From contig NC_084472.1 of NCBI RefSeq assembly GCF_027409185.1, positions 45,619,427 through 45,683,426 of the forward strand: 64,000 nucleotides of DNA. Direction: 5' to 3'. The notes beneath the pieces are model-generated. The model had not been told where the DNA came from, did no database searches, and saw nothing but the letters and a program-made list of their open reading frames with translations. This DNA comes from Cynocephalus volans. Lineage: Eukaryota; Chordata; Mammalia; Dermoptera; Cynocephalidae. The position numbers and the translations under genes were made by a program. Position 1 is the stretch's first letter; every line of letters begins with the position of its first letter. Positions 35,220 to 45,379 of this stretch are shown here, one piece after another.

Positions 35220-36653
35220 TCTGGTTGTGGCGCCCGTGGCAGGGGCACGTCAGTGTTTTTGGTATTTGTTTGTCTGGTTAGAAGGAATAAATGGACCACA
35301 CTGTGTTCTTTGGAGTGGCCAGCTTTCCAACTCGGCTGGCCCGCTGAAGGTTCCTTCTCTCCACCATTGATCACAGTGGTAAAAAGGAAAATTTTCAGTT
35401 CTGAAAGTCACCCAGACCAGATACCTTATATCATTGTCTGGGAAGATCTAGTCACAGATCCTCCTCCGTGGGTCCGTCCCTTTGTTCCCTTAACAGGTCT
35501 GTCGGCTGTATTTGCTCTTCGAGAAATAGAAAAGAAACTGGAGGTCCTGCCGTCCACCGACCCGGACTGGCTTCTTTCTGATCCTCCTCCTCCTCCCTAT
35601 CCCCCTTCTCTCTGATCACAGGCAGCCCACCTGTCAGCTCCGCCAGAGGACCCACAAGAGCCCAAGAGTGGGCCTGCTCAAGGGACACGCAGTAAATGAG
35701 TGGCCTCTCCAGAGGCAATTCCTATCTCCCCCCTGCGGGCTTATGGCCCTCCTGATGAAGAGGGCAACCAGCCCTTACAGTACTGGCCTTTCTCTTCTTC
35801 TGATCTTTACAATTGGAAATCTCAGAATCACCCTTTCTCTGAAAACCCCCAGGGTCTCACTGACCTTGTAGAATCCCTTTTATTTACTCATCAGCCCACC
35901 TGGGATGACTGCCAGCAGCTCCTCCAGGTCCTGTTCACCACCGACGAGAAACAACGAATCCTCCTGGAGGCTCGAAAGAACGTTCCAGGAGACGATGGGT
36001 GACCTACCCTCCTCCCTGATGTTATAGATGCAGGATTCCCGTTGATCAGACCAAACTGGGATTTCAACTCGGCAGAAGGTAGGGAGCACCTGAAGGTCTA
36101 TCACCAGGCTCTAATGGCAGGTCTCCGAGGGGCGGCAAAATGCCCCACCAATTTGACTAAGGTAAGAGAGGTGATACAGGGGCCCAATGAGTCTCCGTCA
36201 GCATTTCTGGAGAGACTCATGGAGGCGTTCCGTCCGTTTACTCCATATGATCCTAGTAGTAAGGAGCACAAAGCTACTGTGACAGTTGCCTTTATTGACC
36301 AGTCTAGCAGAGACACCAGGAAGAAACTGCAGAAGCTTGAAGGGTTACAAGATAAGTCATTGAGGGAATTAGTGCAGGTGGCTGAAAAGGTTTATCATAA
36401 CAGAGAGTCAGAGGAAGAAAAGGAAATAAAGAGAGAAAAGTGCCAAGAAAGAAATTTTCACAAAATTCTGGCCACTGTAGTCAGGGAAACTAGGGAGCCT
36501 ATTAAGACAGTATCAGGCAACAAGAAGGGACCCCTGGCAAAGGACCAATGTGTGTACTGCAAGGAAAAAGGACACTGGGTTCGAGAATGCCCCAAGAAAA
36601 AGAAAAAGCCTCAGGCCCCCAAAGTCTTGGCCCTGCAGGAAGACAGTGATTAG
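35220..36653 (+). pseudogene. gag: gag of the provirus, broken
   Basis: All parts lie in one frame. Matrix-like sequence runs from about 35253 to 35612 and ends in a proline-rich stretch with a PPPY-type late motif near 35590-35605. Capsid follows (35700-36540), with the major homology region at about 36177-36230. Nucleocapsid has one CX2CX4HX4C zinc knuckle at 36549-36590 followed by a basic tail. Gag normally builds the particle and binds genomic RNA. Breaks: no ATG in frame (the frame opens after a stop at 35217), and three in-frame TGA codons at 35613, 35697 and 36000. The final TAG at 36651-36653 is where gammaretroviruses read through into pol; the frame continues without shift. The piece from 36042 to 36653 (about 200 codons, capsid C-terminus plus nucleocapsid) is the longest intact part. 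Confidence 0.93.
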
Positions 36654-37196
36654 AGGGGACGGGGTTTGGACCCCCTCCCTGAACTCAGGGTAACCCTAAA
36701 AGTGGAGGGGAAGCCTACTCAGTTCGTGGTAGATACTGGAGCTGAAAATTCAGTGTTACAATGAGCAAATGGACCCTTTCTCAAAAAGAAGTCGTGGGTA
36801 CAAGGGGCTACAGGGTACAGGCAGTACTCATGGACTACCCGAAGAATGGTGGACCTGGGCGTGGGCCGGGTATCCCACTCGTTCATTGTCATCCCTGAGT
36901 GCCCCTACCCACTACTGGGAAGAGACCTTCTCACCAAAATGGATGCTCAAATTCATTTTGACCCCGAGGGACCTTGGGTGCTAAATCAACAAGGAAAGCC
37001 TCTCCAGGTACTAACTCTCAGGTTGGAAGATGAATACCAATTGTTTGAAAAACAAGGGCGGGAGACTGGACAGATGGACTGGTGGTTAGAAAACTACCCC
37101 CAGGCGTGGGCAGAAACTGCAGGGATAGGGAAGGCTAAAAACCGGCCCCCCGTCCACATAGAGCTGAAGGCTCAGGCCAGTCCTATAGCTGTCTGA
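36654..37196 (+). pseudogene. pro: Protease region of pol, broken
   Basis: It continues in the gag frame after the TAG. The catalytic D-T-G of a retroviral aspartic protease is at 36732-36740, and the G-R-D near the protease C-terminus is at about 36918-36926. An in-frame TGA at 36762-36764, just after the active site, splits it, and another TGA at 37194-37196 closes the frame at the start of reverse transcriptase. Protease would cut the Gag-Pol polyprotein during maturation. The last third (36846-37193) is open. Confidence 0.9.
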
Positions 37197-39120
37197 CAAT
37201 ACCCAATGTCCCGAGAGGCACACGAAGGCATCCAACCCCATATTGCCTGTTTGCTCCAGCTGGGGATCCTACGGAAGTGCCAATCGGCCTGGAACACGCC
37301 CTTGCTGCCGGTCCAAAAACCTGGGACTAATGACTACCGACCGGTCCAAGATCTCCGAGAGGTAAACAAACGTGTGGCCGACCTTCATACCACCATCCCT
37401 AATCCCTATAATCTTTTAAGTTCTTTACTTCCAGACAGGACCTGGTACTCAGTACTGGATCTCAAAGATGCATTCTTCTGTTTGCCGCTGACTGTAAAAA
37501 GTCAAGATTACTTTGCCTTCGAGTGGAACGATCCAGAGACTGGCCTAGCAGGGCAACTTATGTGGACCTGCCTGCCTCAAGGATTCAAAAATTCGCCCAC
37601 CATCTTCGACGAGGCCCTCCACCAAGACTTGGCTATGTTCCGGGCCTCTAACCTCCAGGTAACTCTGTTGCAGTATGTAGACCATCTCCTCCTGGCAGCG
37701 ACTGATGAGGAACTGTGTCTGGAAGGAACAAAGCGTCTCCTCACAGAGTTGGGAGAACTGGGCTATTGAGCCTCCGCCAAAAAGGCTCAGATCTGCAAGC
37801 GACAGGTCAGTTACCTGGGGTACCTTCTTAAAGATTGGAAAAGATGGTTGTCTGAGGCCAGAAAAGAGACAGTGTTCCACATTCCACACCCGCTAACCCA
37901 AGACAAGTCAGGGAATTTTTAGGTACTGCTGGTTCTGCCACCTATGGATACCTGGTTTTGCTGAGATGGCAGCCCTGTTATATCCCCTCACTAAGAACAG
38001 TCAGCCCTTCAAGTGGGGAAAGGAAGAACAACAGGCTTTTGACAACATCAAGATGGCCTTAATGTCTGCACTGGCTCTGGGGCTCCCCGACGTAACCAAA
38101 CTCTTCCACTTGTATGTGGCAGAAAATAAGGGGGCTGCAAAGGGGGTCCTAACTCAAAAACTGGGGCCCTGGAAAAGGCCTGTAGCATATCTGTCTAAAA
38201 AACTAGACTCAGGAGCCTCGGGGTGGCCAGCTTGTCTAAGAATTATAGCGGCAGTCGCAGTTCTGGTAAAAGATGCTGACAAGTTGACTATGGGACGGAG
38301 TTCAGTAATCTCGGCACCTCATGCCTTAGAGAGTATTGTCCGCCAGCCTCCCGACCGCTGGCTCACAAATGCTCACGTGACTCACTATCAAACTCTGTTA
38401 CTGAATTCAGACCGGGTTACTTTTGTTCCACCGGCAAGCTTAAATCCAGCCACGTTGCTTCCAGACCCTGACCTTGACCCTCCTATCCATGACTGCCAAC
38501 AAGTGCTTGCTGAGGCACATGGATGGTGGAAAGACTTGTCAGATCAGCCTCTGACAGATGCCGAAGCCACCTGGTTTACTGACGGCAGTAGTTTCCTGGA
38601 GGAAGGAGTACGAAAGGCAGGAGCTGCTATAGTAGATGGCCAGAACCTGATATGGGCACAGGTCTTACCTGCAGGAACGTCTGCTCAGAAGGCAGAACTC
38701 ATCACCCTCACAAAAGCCCTTGAACTAGGAGAGGGCAAAAGAATCAACATCTATACGGACAGCATGTATGCCTTTGCCACTGCCCATGTGCACAGTGCCA
38801 TCTATCAACAGTGGGGCCTGCTAACTTCTGGAGGAAAAGAAATCAAAAACAAGGCAGAGATCGTAGCCCTGCTGGAGGCCCTTCACAGACCGCTAAAAGT
38901 GAGTATCATACACTGCCTGGGCCACCAGAAAGGGGATTCCCCCATCACCAGGGGAAACAACTTGGCTGATTCTGAAGCAAGGGCGGCAGCCAATGGGTCC
39001 ACGTCTGTTCTGTTAGTTGACGTCCCTAAGCTAGAAGAGCCCAAGTTTAAATACTCAGCTGAGGACATAGCAGTGATCTCAAGGGACTCTAATAACCACT
39101 TTGATCAGGTAAAAGGGCTC
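37197..39120 (+). pseudogene. pol: Reverse transcriptase and RNase H region of pol, broken
   Basis: The RT fingers and palm are open from 37206 to 37766. The polymerase motif that should read YxDD reads Y-V-D-H at 37674-37685, so one of the two metal-binding aspartates is lost. A TGA follows at 37767, and two frameshifts between about 37880 and 37935 bring the frame to that of the long piece at 37966-39288. That piece holds the connection domain and RNase H, where the four acidic residues are all visible: D of T-D-G-S-S (about 38578), E of A-E-L-I (about 38695), D of Y-T-D-S (about 38757) and D of L-A-D-S (about 38964). RT copies the RNA genome and RNase H removes the RNA strand. Polymerase activity is not expected. 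Confidence 0.93.
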
Positions 39121-40220
39121 TGGCATGCAGCATCAGGCAAGCCCTATCTTGCCACAAGAACAAGCACGCACCATGATCAAACAAATGCACCAATGGACTC
39201 ATCTGGGAGTAAACAAATTAGCCCAGACTGCCCTGAGGACAAAATATCATATCATAGGGCTAAAACAATTAGCAGAGCAGATAGTTAAAAGCTGTGTACC
39301 TTGTCAAAAAGTAAATATCTGCAAAAATACAGCGGGACCTGGCAAGAGACTCAGGGGAGACAGAGCAGGGGTGTATTGGGAAGCAGATTTTACAGAAATC
39401 AAGCCAGGCAGATACGGTTACAAGTATCTCCTAGTTTTTATAGACACCTTCTCTGGATGGTGGAAGCATTCCCAGCAAAACAAGAAACAGCCACAGTCGT
39501 GGTCAAGAAAATCCTGGAAGAAATCTTCCCGTGCTTCAGGGTGCACAAGGTAATGGGGTCCGACAATGGACCCGCTTTCGTAGCCAAGGTAAGCCAGGGA
39601 GTGGCCAGATACCTAGGGGTTGATTGGAAATTACATTGTATCTACAGACCCCAGAGTTCAGGACAGGTAGAAAGGATGAACAGAACTCTAAAAGAGACCC
39701 TGACTAAATTAACCATGGAGACGGGGTGGTGCTCCTTCCCTTGGCCCTGTTTAGAGCTAGGAACACCCCCTCTCAGTTCAACCTGACCCCCTTTGAAATT
39801 CTCTATGGTACCCCTGCCCCCTTGACTTTACTGGGAGACGCCTTTGAACCCGCTTGCCACAGTAACAGTGACTTATATGCCAGGTTAAAGGGACTGCAAG
39901 CGGTGCAGAAGGAGGTCTGGATGCAGCTGGCGGCTGCCTATGAGCCTGGGACCCCCGAAGTTTCTCACCAGTTCCAGGTTGGAGACACAGTCTACGTGAG
40001 ACGACATCGCTCCCAGACTCTGGAGCCCCGCTGGAAAGGACCTTACCTAGTGCTTTTAACAACCCCAACAGCTGTGAAGGTAGACAGGATCTCCGCTTGG
40101 ATCCACGCCTCGCATGTAAAACCTGCACCGCCGGAGGACCAAAGACCGGGAGACGCCGCCTGGAGAGTGCAGAGTTCCAAAGAGCACCCCTTAAGACTGA
40201 AAATTGTTCGGACACCCTAA
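39121..40220 (+). pseudogene. pol: Integrase region of pol, broken by frameshifts
   Basis: Integrase is spread over three frames, with changes near 39125, 39455 and 39724. The HHCC zinc domain is readable (H and H at about 39187-39210, CxxC at about 39294-39305), as are the three catalytic residues: D in a W-E-A-D-F context (about 39384), D in G-S-D-N-G (about 39559), E in G-Q-V-E-R (about 39668). The C-terminal domain ends at a TAA at 40218-40220, overlapping the start region of env as in gammaretroviruses. Integrase inserts proviral DNA and makes the 4-bp duplication seen here. The frameshifts make this copy non-functional although the motifs survive. Confidence 0.92.
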
Positions 40221-40230
40221 ATGTTGTAAG

Positions 40231-42141
40231 ATGAAAACCCTCTTGCTCCTCCTATGCCTAACAATTCTCTTCCAGGGTGCAAGAGTTAGCAGCCCACATA
40301 TCCCCAAAAATCTCACTTGGTATGTTGTAAATGGGGTGGGGGATACAATCTGGAGTCAATCCAAGGTAACTACAGGAGGGTGGTGGCCTGACTTATTTCC
40401 AGATGTGTGTAAACTAGCTTTAGGAGCCCCACCTAATTGGGATTTAGTAGAATACTTTGATAGCCATAGACCCCCTGCCGCCCCCATCCCACTAAGCCGC
40501 CCTGGGATATGGGGAGGAGTAGGATGTGCAACCCCTTCTAGGAGGAGTCGGCTGAGTGCTCTCACCTTTTATGTATTTCCTGGGTTCTACTGTGACCGGA
40601 AACTCAGCTCCCAGTGTGGAGGAATAGCAGATTATTTTTGCAAAAGCTGGGGGTGCAAAACCACGGGAGACACATATTGGAGTCCATCGTCATCCTGGGA
40701 TTATATAAAGGTAACTGCTAATTATATCCACCAAAAGACTGTCCCTGCCTGCAAGAGATGGTGTCACCCCCTCCGAGTGTCCTTCACAGATTCAGGAAAA
40801 ACAGCCATTGGATGGGAAAGGGGATTTACATGGGGACTATGGTTTTATAAAGAAGAATACGATGATGGGCTGTTGTTTACCATCAAACTCAAATAGAAAC
40901 CCAGTACATCGCCATAGGCCCTAATAAATACCTAGTGCCAGGGGTCAAACCAAAGACTACCCCAGCACCCCTGAGTACCTGACCAGAGTCCTCAGCCCTC
41001 ACTAGGGGGTCCAAAACTAGGGCACCAAAGGGAATATCTCAGCCCCCTAAACCCAGGCCTCAAGAACAACCTGGGTTATTCTGCTTAATCTCTGAAGCCT
41101 TCAAGGTCTTAAATAGTACCAACCCCAATGCTACCCGCTCCTGCTGGCTTTGCTATAATGTTGCTCCCCCATATTATGAAGGACTAGCCTTCACAAATGA
41201 AATTAAAACTACAACTGATATCTCCAACTGTCGTTGGCAGCAACGACAAGTCAAACTCACGCTGTTGGCTGTTGCAGGGCAAGGAACATGCATGGGAAAA
41301 ATACCTTCCTCACACAGCCAGCTGTGCAAACAGACACTCAACTACGTGGTCTGGAGACACGTATCTGTTGCCCCCTCCAGGGGGATGGTGGGCTTGTGCT
41401 ACTGGGGTTACACCCTGTGTTAGCTCAAAGGTCCTGAAAGAGACCCAGGATTTTTGTGTTCTGGTTCAGTTGCTGCCTTGGCTTGTTTACCATCCCTACG
41501 AGGAACTATTATCATACTGGGATAAAAATAATGGGTATTACCGAACCAGAAGGGAACCCATAACTATCTCGCTCTCTGTCCTTTTGGGCTTAGGATTAGG
41601 AGCAGCTGGGGCAGCTACAGGAATTTCAGCTTTGGCTGTTCAGCATCAAAATTACCAAAGTTTACAGGCAGCCATAGATGCTGATATTAGAGAAATAGAA
41701 AATTCAATTACTAAATTACAAGAGTCCCTCACCTCTCTTTCTGAGGTGGTCCTACAAAATAGAAGGGGATTAGACCTCTTGTTCCTTCAGCAGAGGGGGC
41801 TCTGTGCTGTACTAAAAGAAGAATGTTGTTTTTACATTGATCACTCAGGGGTAATTAAAGACTCCATGGCCAAAATTAGAGAAGGCCTAGCCAAAAGAAA
41901 AAAAGAAAAAGAACAAGATCAGTGATGGTTTGAGTCATGGTTCAACTCCTCCCCATGGCTCACAACCCTCGTGTCTACCCTGCTAGGACCACTAGTTATT
42001 TTAGTGTTACTTCTGACCTTCGGTCCCTGCATTTTAAATCACTTAGTAACTTTTGTTAGAGAACGTGTTAGCACTGTTCAGATTATGATGTTAAGACAAA
42101 AATATCAGGAATTAAATCAACAAAAGACAAGTATTTCATGA
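40231..42141 (+). pseudogene. env: env of the provirus, broken
   Basis: The ATG at 40231 starts a hydrophobic signal peptide (about 20 residues) and a gammaretroviral-type surface subunit, open to 40893. A frameshift near 40885 moves the rest of the surface subunit to another frame, where a TGA lies at 40980 and the C-W-L-C disulfide motif at 41142-41153. A second frameshift near 41345 returns to the first frame. There the furin-type site (R-T-R-R), a fusion-peptide-like hydrophobic stretch (about 41554-41640), the so-called immunosuppressive segment and the CX6CC motif (about 41808-41835) are all present. A TGA at 41923-41925 then stops the frame just before the membrane anchor and cytoplasmic tail, which continue in frame to TGA 42139-42141. 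Env would mediate receptor binding and membrane fusion; this copy cannot. Confidence 0.92.
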
Positions 42142-42155
42142 TTGAAATACACACA

Positions 42156-42171
42156 AGAAAAAGGGGGGAAT
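42156..42171 (+). other. Polypurine tract
   Basis: The purine run agaaaaaggggggaa plus T lies directly before the 3' LTR, where plus-strand DNA synthesis is primed. Confidence 0.92.
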
Positions 42172-42671
42172 TGTAGAAGAAAAATATAACTTTAACATGC
42201 ATAATTTGCTTCTATATTTAATGCTTGCTAAAAATGAGAAAACATAACTAACACCATTTTAAGTAAGGCAGGCCCAGCCACATTAAAATTCCAGGAAGGG
42301 AATAAAACACCACCCGCTTCCAAGAACTGACCAGTTCCTTATCTAAAAGCCACCTGGAAGATAAATGATTGGGAAGTGCACTGTTCCTTATTGGGGTGCC
42401 AGCTCGCTAAAGCCCACCAATAAATCTAAAGGCGCCTCAGATAACAAGCAAGCAGTACACAACTCATCCTGTTGTGAAAGTCTGTCTAAAAAAACTGTAT
42501 AAAAAGATCTTGTGTTAAAGGCTCGGGGTCGCTTCTGTCCAGGAGACTAAGTGACTCCAGCATGCTGGGATAAAACTCCTCTTACTTGATTGCAACGGTC
42601 TCTGTCTCATGGTCTTTGTGAAGTGAGCCATCCCGGTGTGTGGGATTTGTGCAGGGTGCACGGGTCTTACA
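42172..42671 (+). repeat. 3' LTR of the provirus
   Basis: 500 bp, same ends as the 5' LTR. The TATA box is kept at about 42498-42505. The poly(A) signal is GATAAA at 42569-42574 where the 5' LTR has AATAAA. Followed by TATA at 42672-42675, the second half of the target duplication. Confidence 0.95.
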
Positions 42672-42675
42672 TATA

Positions 42676-44862
42676 CATATAAAAAAAAATGCACAAAAGG
42701 CACATGGTTTTTGCTGGATGCTGTTGGTCAAATCATAAGTTCTCATAACTTCTCTGGCCTTGCTGTGTCCTACATCACTTCTCCCCTCTGTCCACCTGAT
42801 TCTAGCACTGTTGGGGTGCATGGTTCCTTACAGGGTCCCAGGGTCCACCTCAAGCATGTAGGGGTCAAGGGAAAGCTTCCCCTCCACCCTCTGAAGTTTC
42901 ACTGAAAATGAACTGACAATAGACAGGTTAATAGGAAAAAGCATACAAATTTTTGTTAACATGCATGTGGACATGGGAGTCACACACAAAGTATGAGACT
43001 CAAAGGAGGGGCCAGATGATTGCCACTTAATTACTCTCTTCACTGGGGAAAAGGAAGTGGGTGTTGTAGGAGTAAATTATTTTCAGGGGAAATGAATGAG
43101 CTTGGGAGGAAGTTCCTCTGAGCTCTGGGGAAGGTGGTGGGAAAGTGAGGGGTGGAACTTCATTGTGAACCAAGGCTGTTTTGTTATGCAGATATAGCCC
43201 ACAGGTAATCTCCGAGAGCTGCCCTCAGAAAAATGGATGAAAAGTCTGACTGTAACTCCCAGTCTCTTCTCTGGTGGTTGATCTTTCCTGGTTATATAAT
43301 GAGAGTCCTAGGGTGGGGGTCTTAAAGCGATTGCATTTCTTTTGGAAAGAAGTTTTCTTAGTCAGATAAGAAAATTTCAGAGAGAGTCCCTGCCAGTGCT
43401 TCAGGAAAGAGGATCAGAGACACAGGTGGGGGAAGTTCAGAGAAAGAAGTTGTGGCTGCTTCTTTAGTTCAGCATGTCAGAGTGTCATATTTTGGGGTAC
43501 AATTTTCTGAGCCCCAACAAGCATGTGCCCATGCATCACTCTGCTTTATTGCTTCAGGGCTCTCTCCACAGACACCTTACCCTCCCCACCTGGTCACGGG
43601 GGAGACAGTGGTCCTTGGGACAACACTCAACCAAAGAGGGCATCAGTGGGAAGTTAAAGGCCTCAGCCTTCAGCTTTGTGCACTGCAAATCTGCAGGGCT
43701 TTCTTCATAGTTGCTCAGAAGGTCCCCATGTGGAATGTGACCCAGTCGCCTGAAGTGGTCACCACACTATAACTCATTCTTGTAGTGGTTCTCCCCACCC
43801 AACCCTCCCTACCCCCACACTTCTCTTTCGTGGATCACCTGCCAAATAATTTAACTGAGCCCACATCCTCATCTCAGGCTCTGCTTATGGGAGCACTCAG
43901 CCCAAGACAGATCTTCAGCTATAAAGTGAAGGATTTGGACTAGATACCCTCTCAGGTCCCTCCTAGCTCTAGAACCACCTCAGTTTTTAGGTAAGAAAAG
44001 TGAGTCCCAGAAAGTCCAACCTGAGGTCACACACAGCTGATCAATGACTTGGGGGCAAGAACCTAGCCCAGAACTGTCTCGTTATGTCCATTTTCCCAGA
44101 ACCATTTCTACAAAGCCATTTTAAATAAAAGTCCCACAACACGATGCTTGGGAGCACTAAGCTAATGCCCCTCAGCTTCTGTCCAAAACCCGCATCCTAG
44201 AACTTTATAGAAAAGAATTGACATTTGGAGGCAGTTTAGGCTCCCAGAGCCCTCGTCCTGCCGACAGCCTCACAGGAGGCATGCATAGAATCACCTCTTT
44301 TTATTATCCTCTGTGCTAAGTATGCTAAAATACCCTTTTCCAATTATCTCAGGGGCTTCTCTACATAGGAATCTATTCTTTTTGTTAGGTGAAACTCTCA
44401 TCTATATTCTGCGAGGCTGCTTGCCCTGTTTACATAAGGTGATCAAAATATCAGAAGGATGGTTTATAGAAGGAAAAATATTGGTGCCCATGTGTAATTT
44501 ATGGAATGTGCATGCATTAACGTACTTGATGGATTTACACCAAAATGCTATGTTAGCAAACGTAAAGGTTTGGACAGAGACCACAAAGTGATGAAAATGA
44601 AGTGAAAATAACCTCATGCTAACAGCCTAAGCAGCAAGCCTTAAAGGACATACTGCTTACTTTGATACCAAACTAGATTTTTGTGAGAAATCATGATGGT
44701 ATGTGATGGAAAAAGTGCTGAACCAAGAAATAGGAGACTTCTTTGGGCTTCTATTTCTTTACTTACAAAATAAAGAAAACTGACTAAAATATTTGTGATG
44801 GGTTTTAAGCTCTAAAAACTACAATTCATTGATTTTACCTGTACCACCATTATAAACAGGTG
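42676..44862. other. Intergenic DNA right of the provirus
   Basis: No gene seen. The part at about 42880-43080 ('aacagacaggttaatagg'-like text and its surroundings) resembles an old antisense LTR, but I cannot name it. A MIR-like piece may lie at about 43930-44060. Confidence 0.35.
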
Positions 44863-44942
44863 GCACAGCAGAGTGGCTAAAAGTGTAGACTCCATAATCA
44901 GACTGGGTTCAAATACCAGCACCACCACTTACTAAATGGGGT
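44863..44942 (+). repeat. MIR-like SINE fragment
   Basis: 'gcacagcagagtggctaaaa', 'cataatcagactgggttcaa' and 'caccaccacttactaaatgg' in MIR order. Confidence 0.65.
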
Positions 44943-45214
44943 GTTCTGCAACACCAACAACCAATTCTCTGATTCTCTGGATACCAACTGGGTGTTCAGC
45001 AATTCAATTCAATCCAATTCTGACACTAACTCCCTGGAGTTAGCACAGCCCCCACAGGTGAAGGGCTCAGTCCCACAAAATTGCCTCTATTCAGAGGCCA
45101 GTCTCAAGTTCTGGACCACCCATACCTCTGACTGACTGGCTAGAAATCAGAGGTTCCCATGACCTCCTCCTCAGGTGCTAGAACTGCTCACAGAACTCAG
45201 GAACATACTTTACA

Positions 45215-45365
45215 TTTTTTTTTTTTTTTTTTTTTTTGTCTTTTTCATGACCGGCACTCAGCCAGTGAGTGCACTAGGTCATTTCTATATAGGATCCGAA
45301 CCCGGGGCGGGAGCGTCGCCACGCTCCCAGCGCAGCACTCTACCGAGTGCGCCACGGCTCGGCCC
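45215..45365 (-). mobile_element. tRNA-Ile SINE, hairpin subfamily
   Basis: Minus orientation with a long T run. The hairpin gggagcgt/cgcc/acgctccc lies at 45309-45328. A 12-bp duplication aacatactttac flanks it (about 45202-45213 and 45367-45378). CpG sites are largely intact, so it is young. Confidence 0.93.
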
Positions 45366-45379
45366 AAACATACTTTACT

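Larger units (their letters stand above)
34347..42671 (+). mobile_element. Complete class I endogenous provirus
   Basis: 8325 bp with two 500-bp LTRs, primer site, gag-pro-pol-env in order, a polypurine tract and a 4-bp target duplication (TATA at 34343-34346 and 42672-42675). The layout, Gag and Pol motifs, an in-frame UAG between gag and pol, and a CX6CC env fit an ancient gammaretrovirus-like ERV. The LTRs differ at 17 of 500 sites (15 transitions, 2 transversions), so it has been in the germ line for millions of years. At an assumed mammalian rate near 2 per billion sites per year this gives roughly 8 million years, as inference only. All genes are broken (stops, frameshifts, an altered RT active site), so it cannot encode a working virus. 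It runs opposite to MYO5B and CFAP53. Confidence 0.95.

Noticed and set aside
36042..36653. 203-codon open frame as a possible host gene
   Set aside because: It is the capsid end and nucleocapsid of the provirus: major homology region, zinc knuckle and position between LTRs.
37966..39288. 440-codon open frame as an intact gene
   Set aside because: It is the RNase H part of pol, with frameshifts on both sides. The last ~55 codons are out of the integrase frame.
35613..41925. TGA codons of the provirus as selenocysteine or recoded sites
   Set aside because: No SECIS-type context is evident, retroviruses do not use it in these genes, and frameshifts are also present. Decay explains it.
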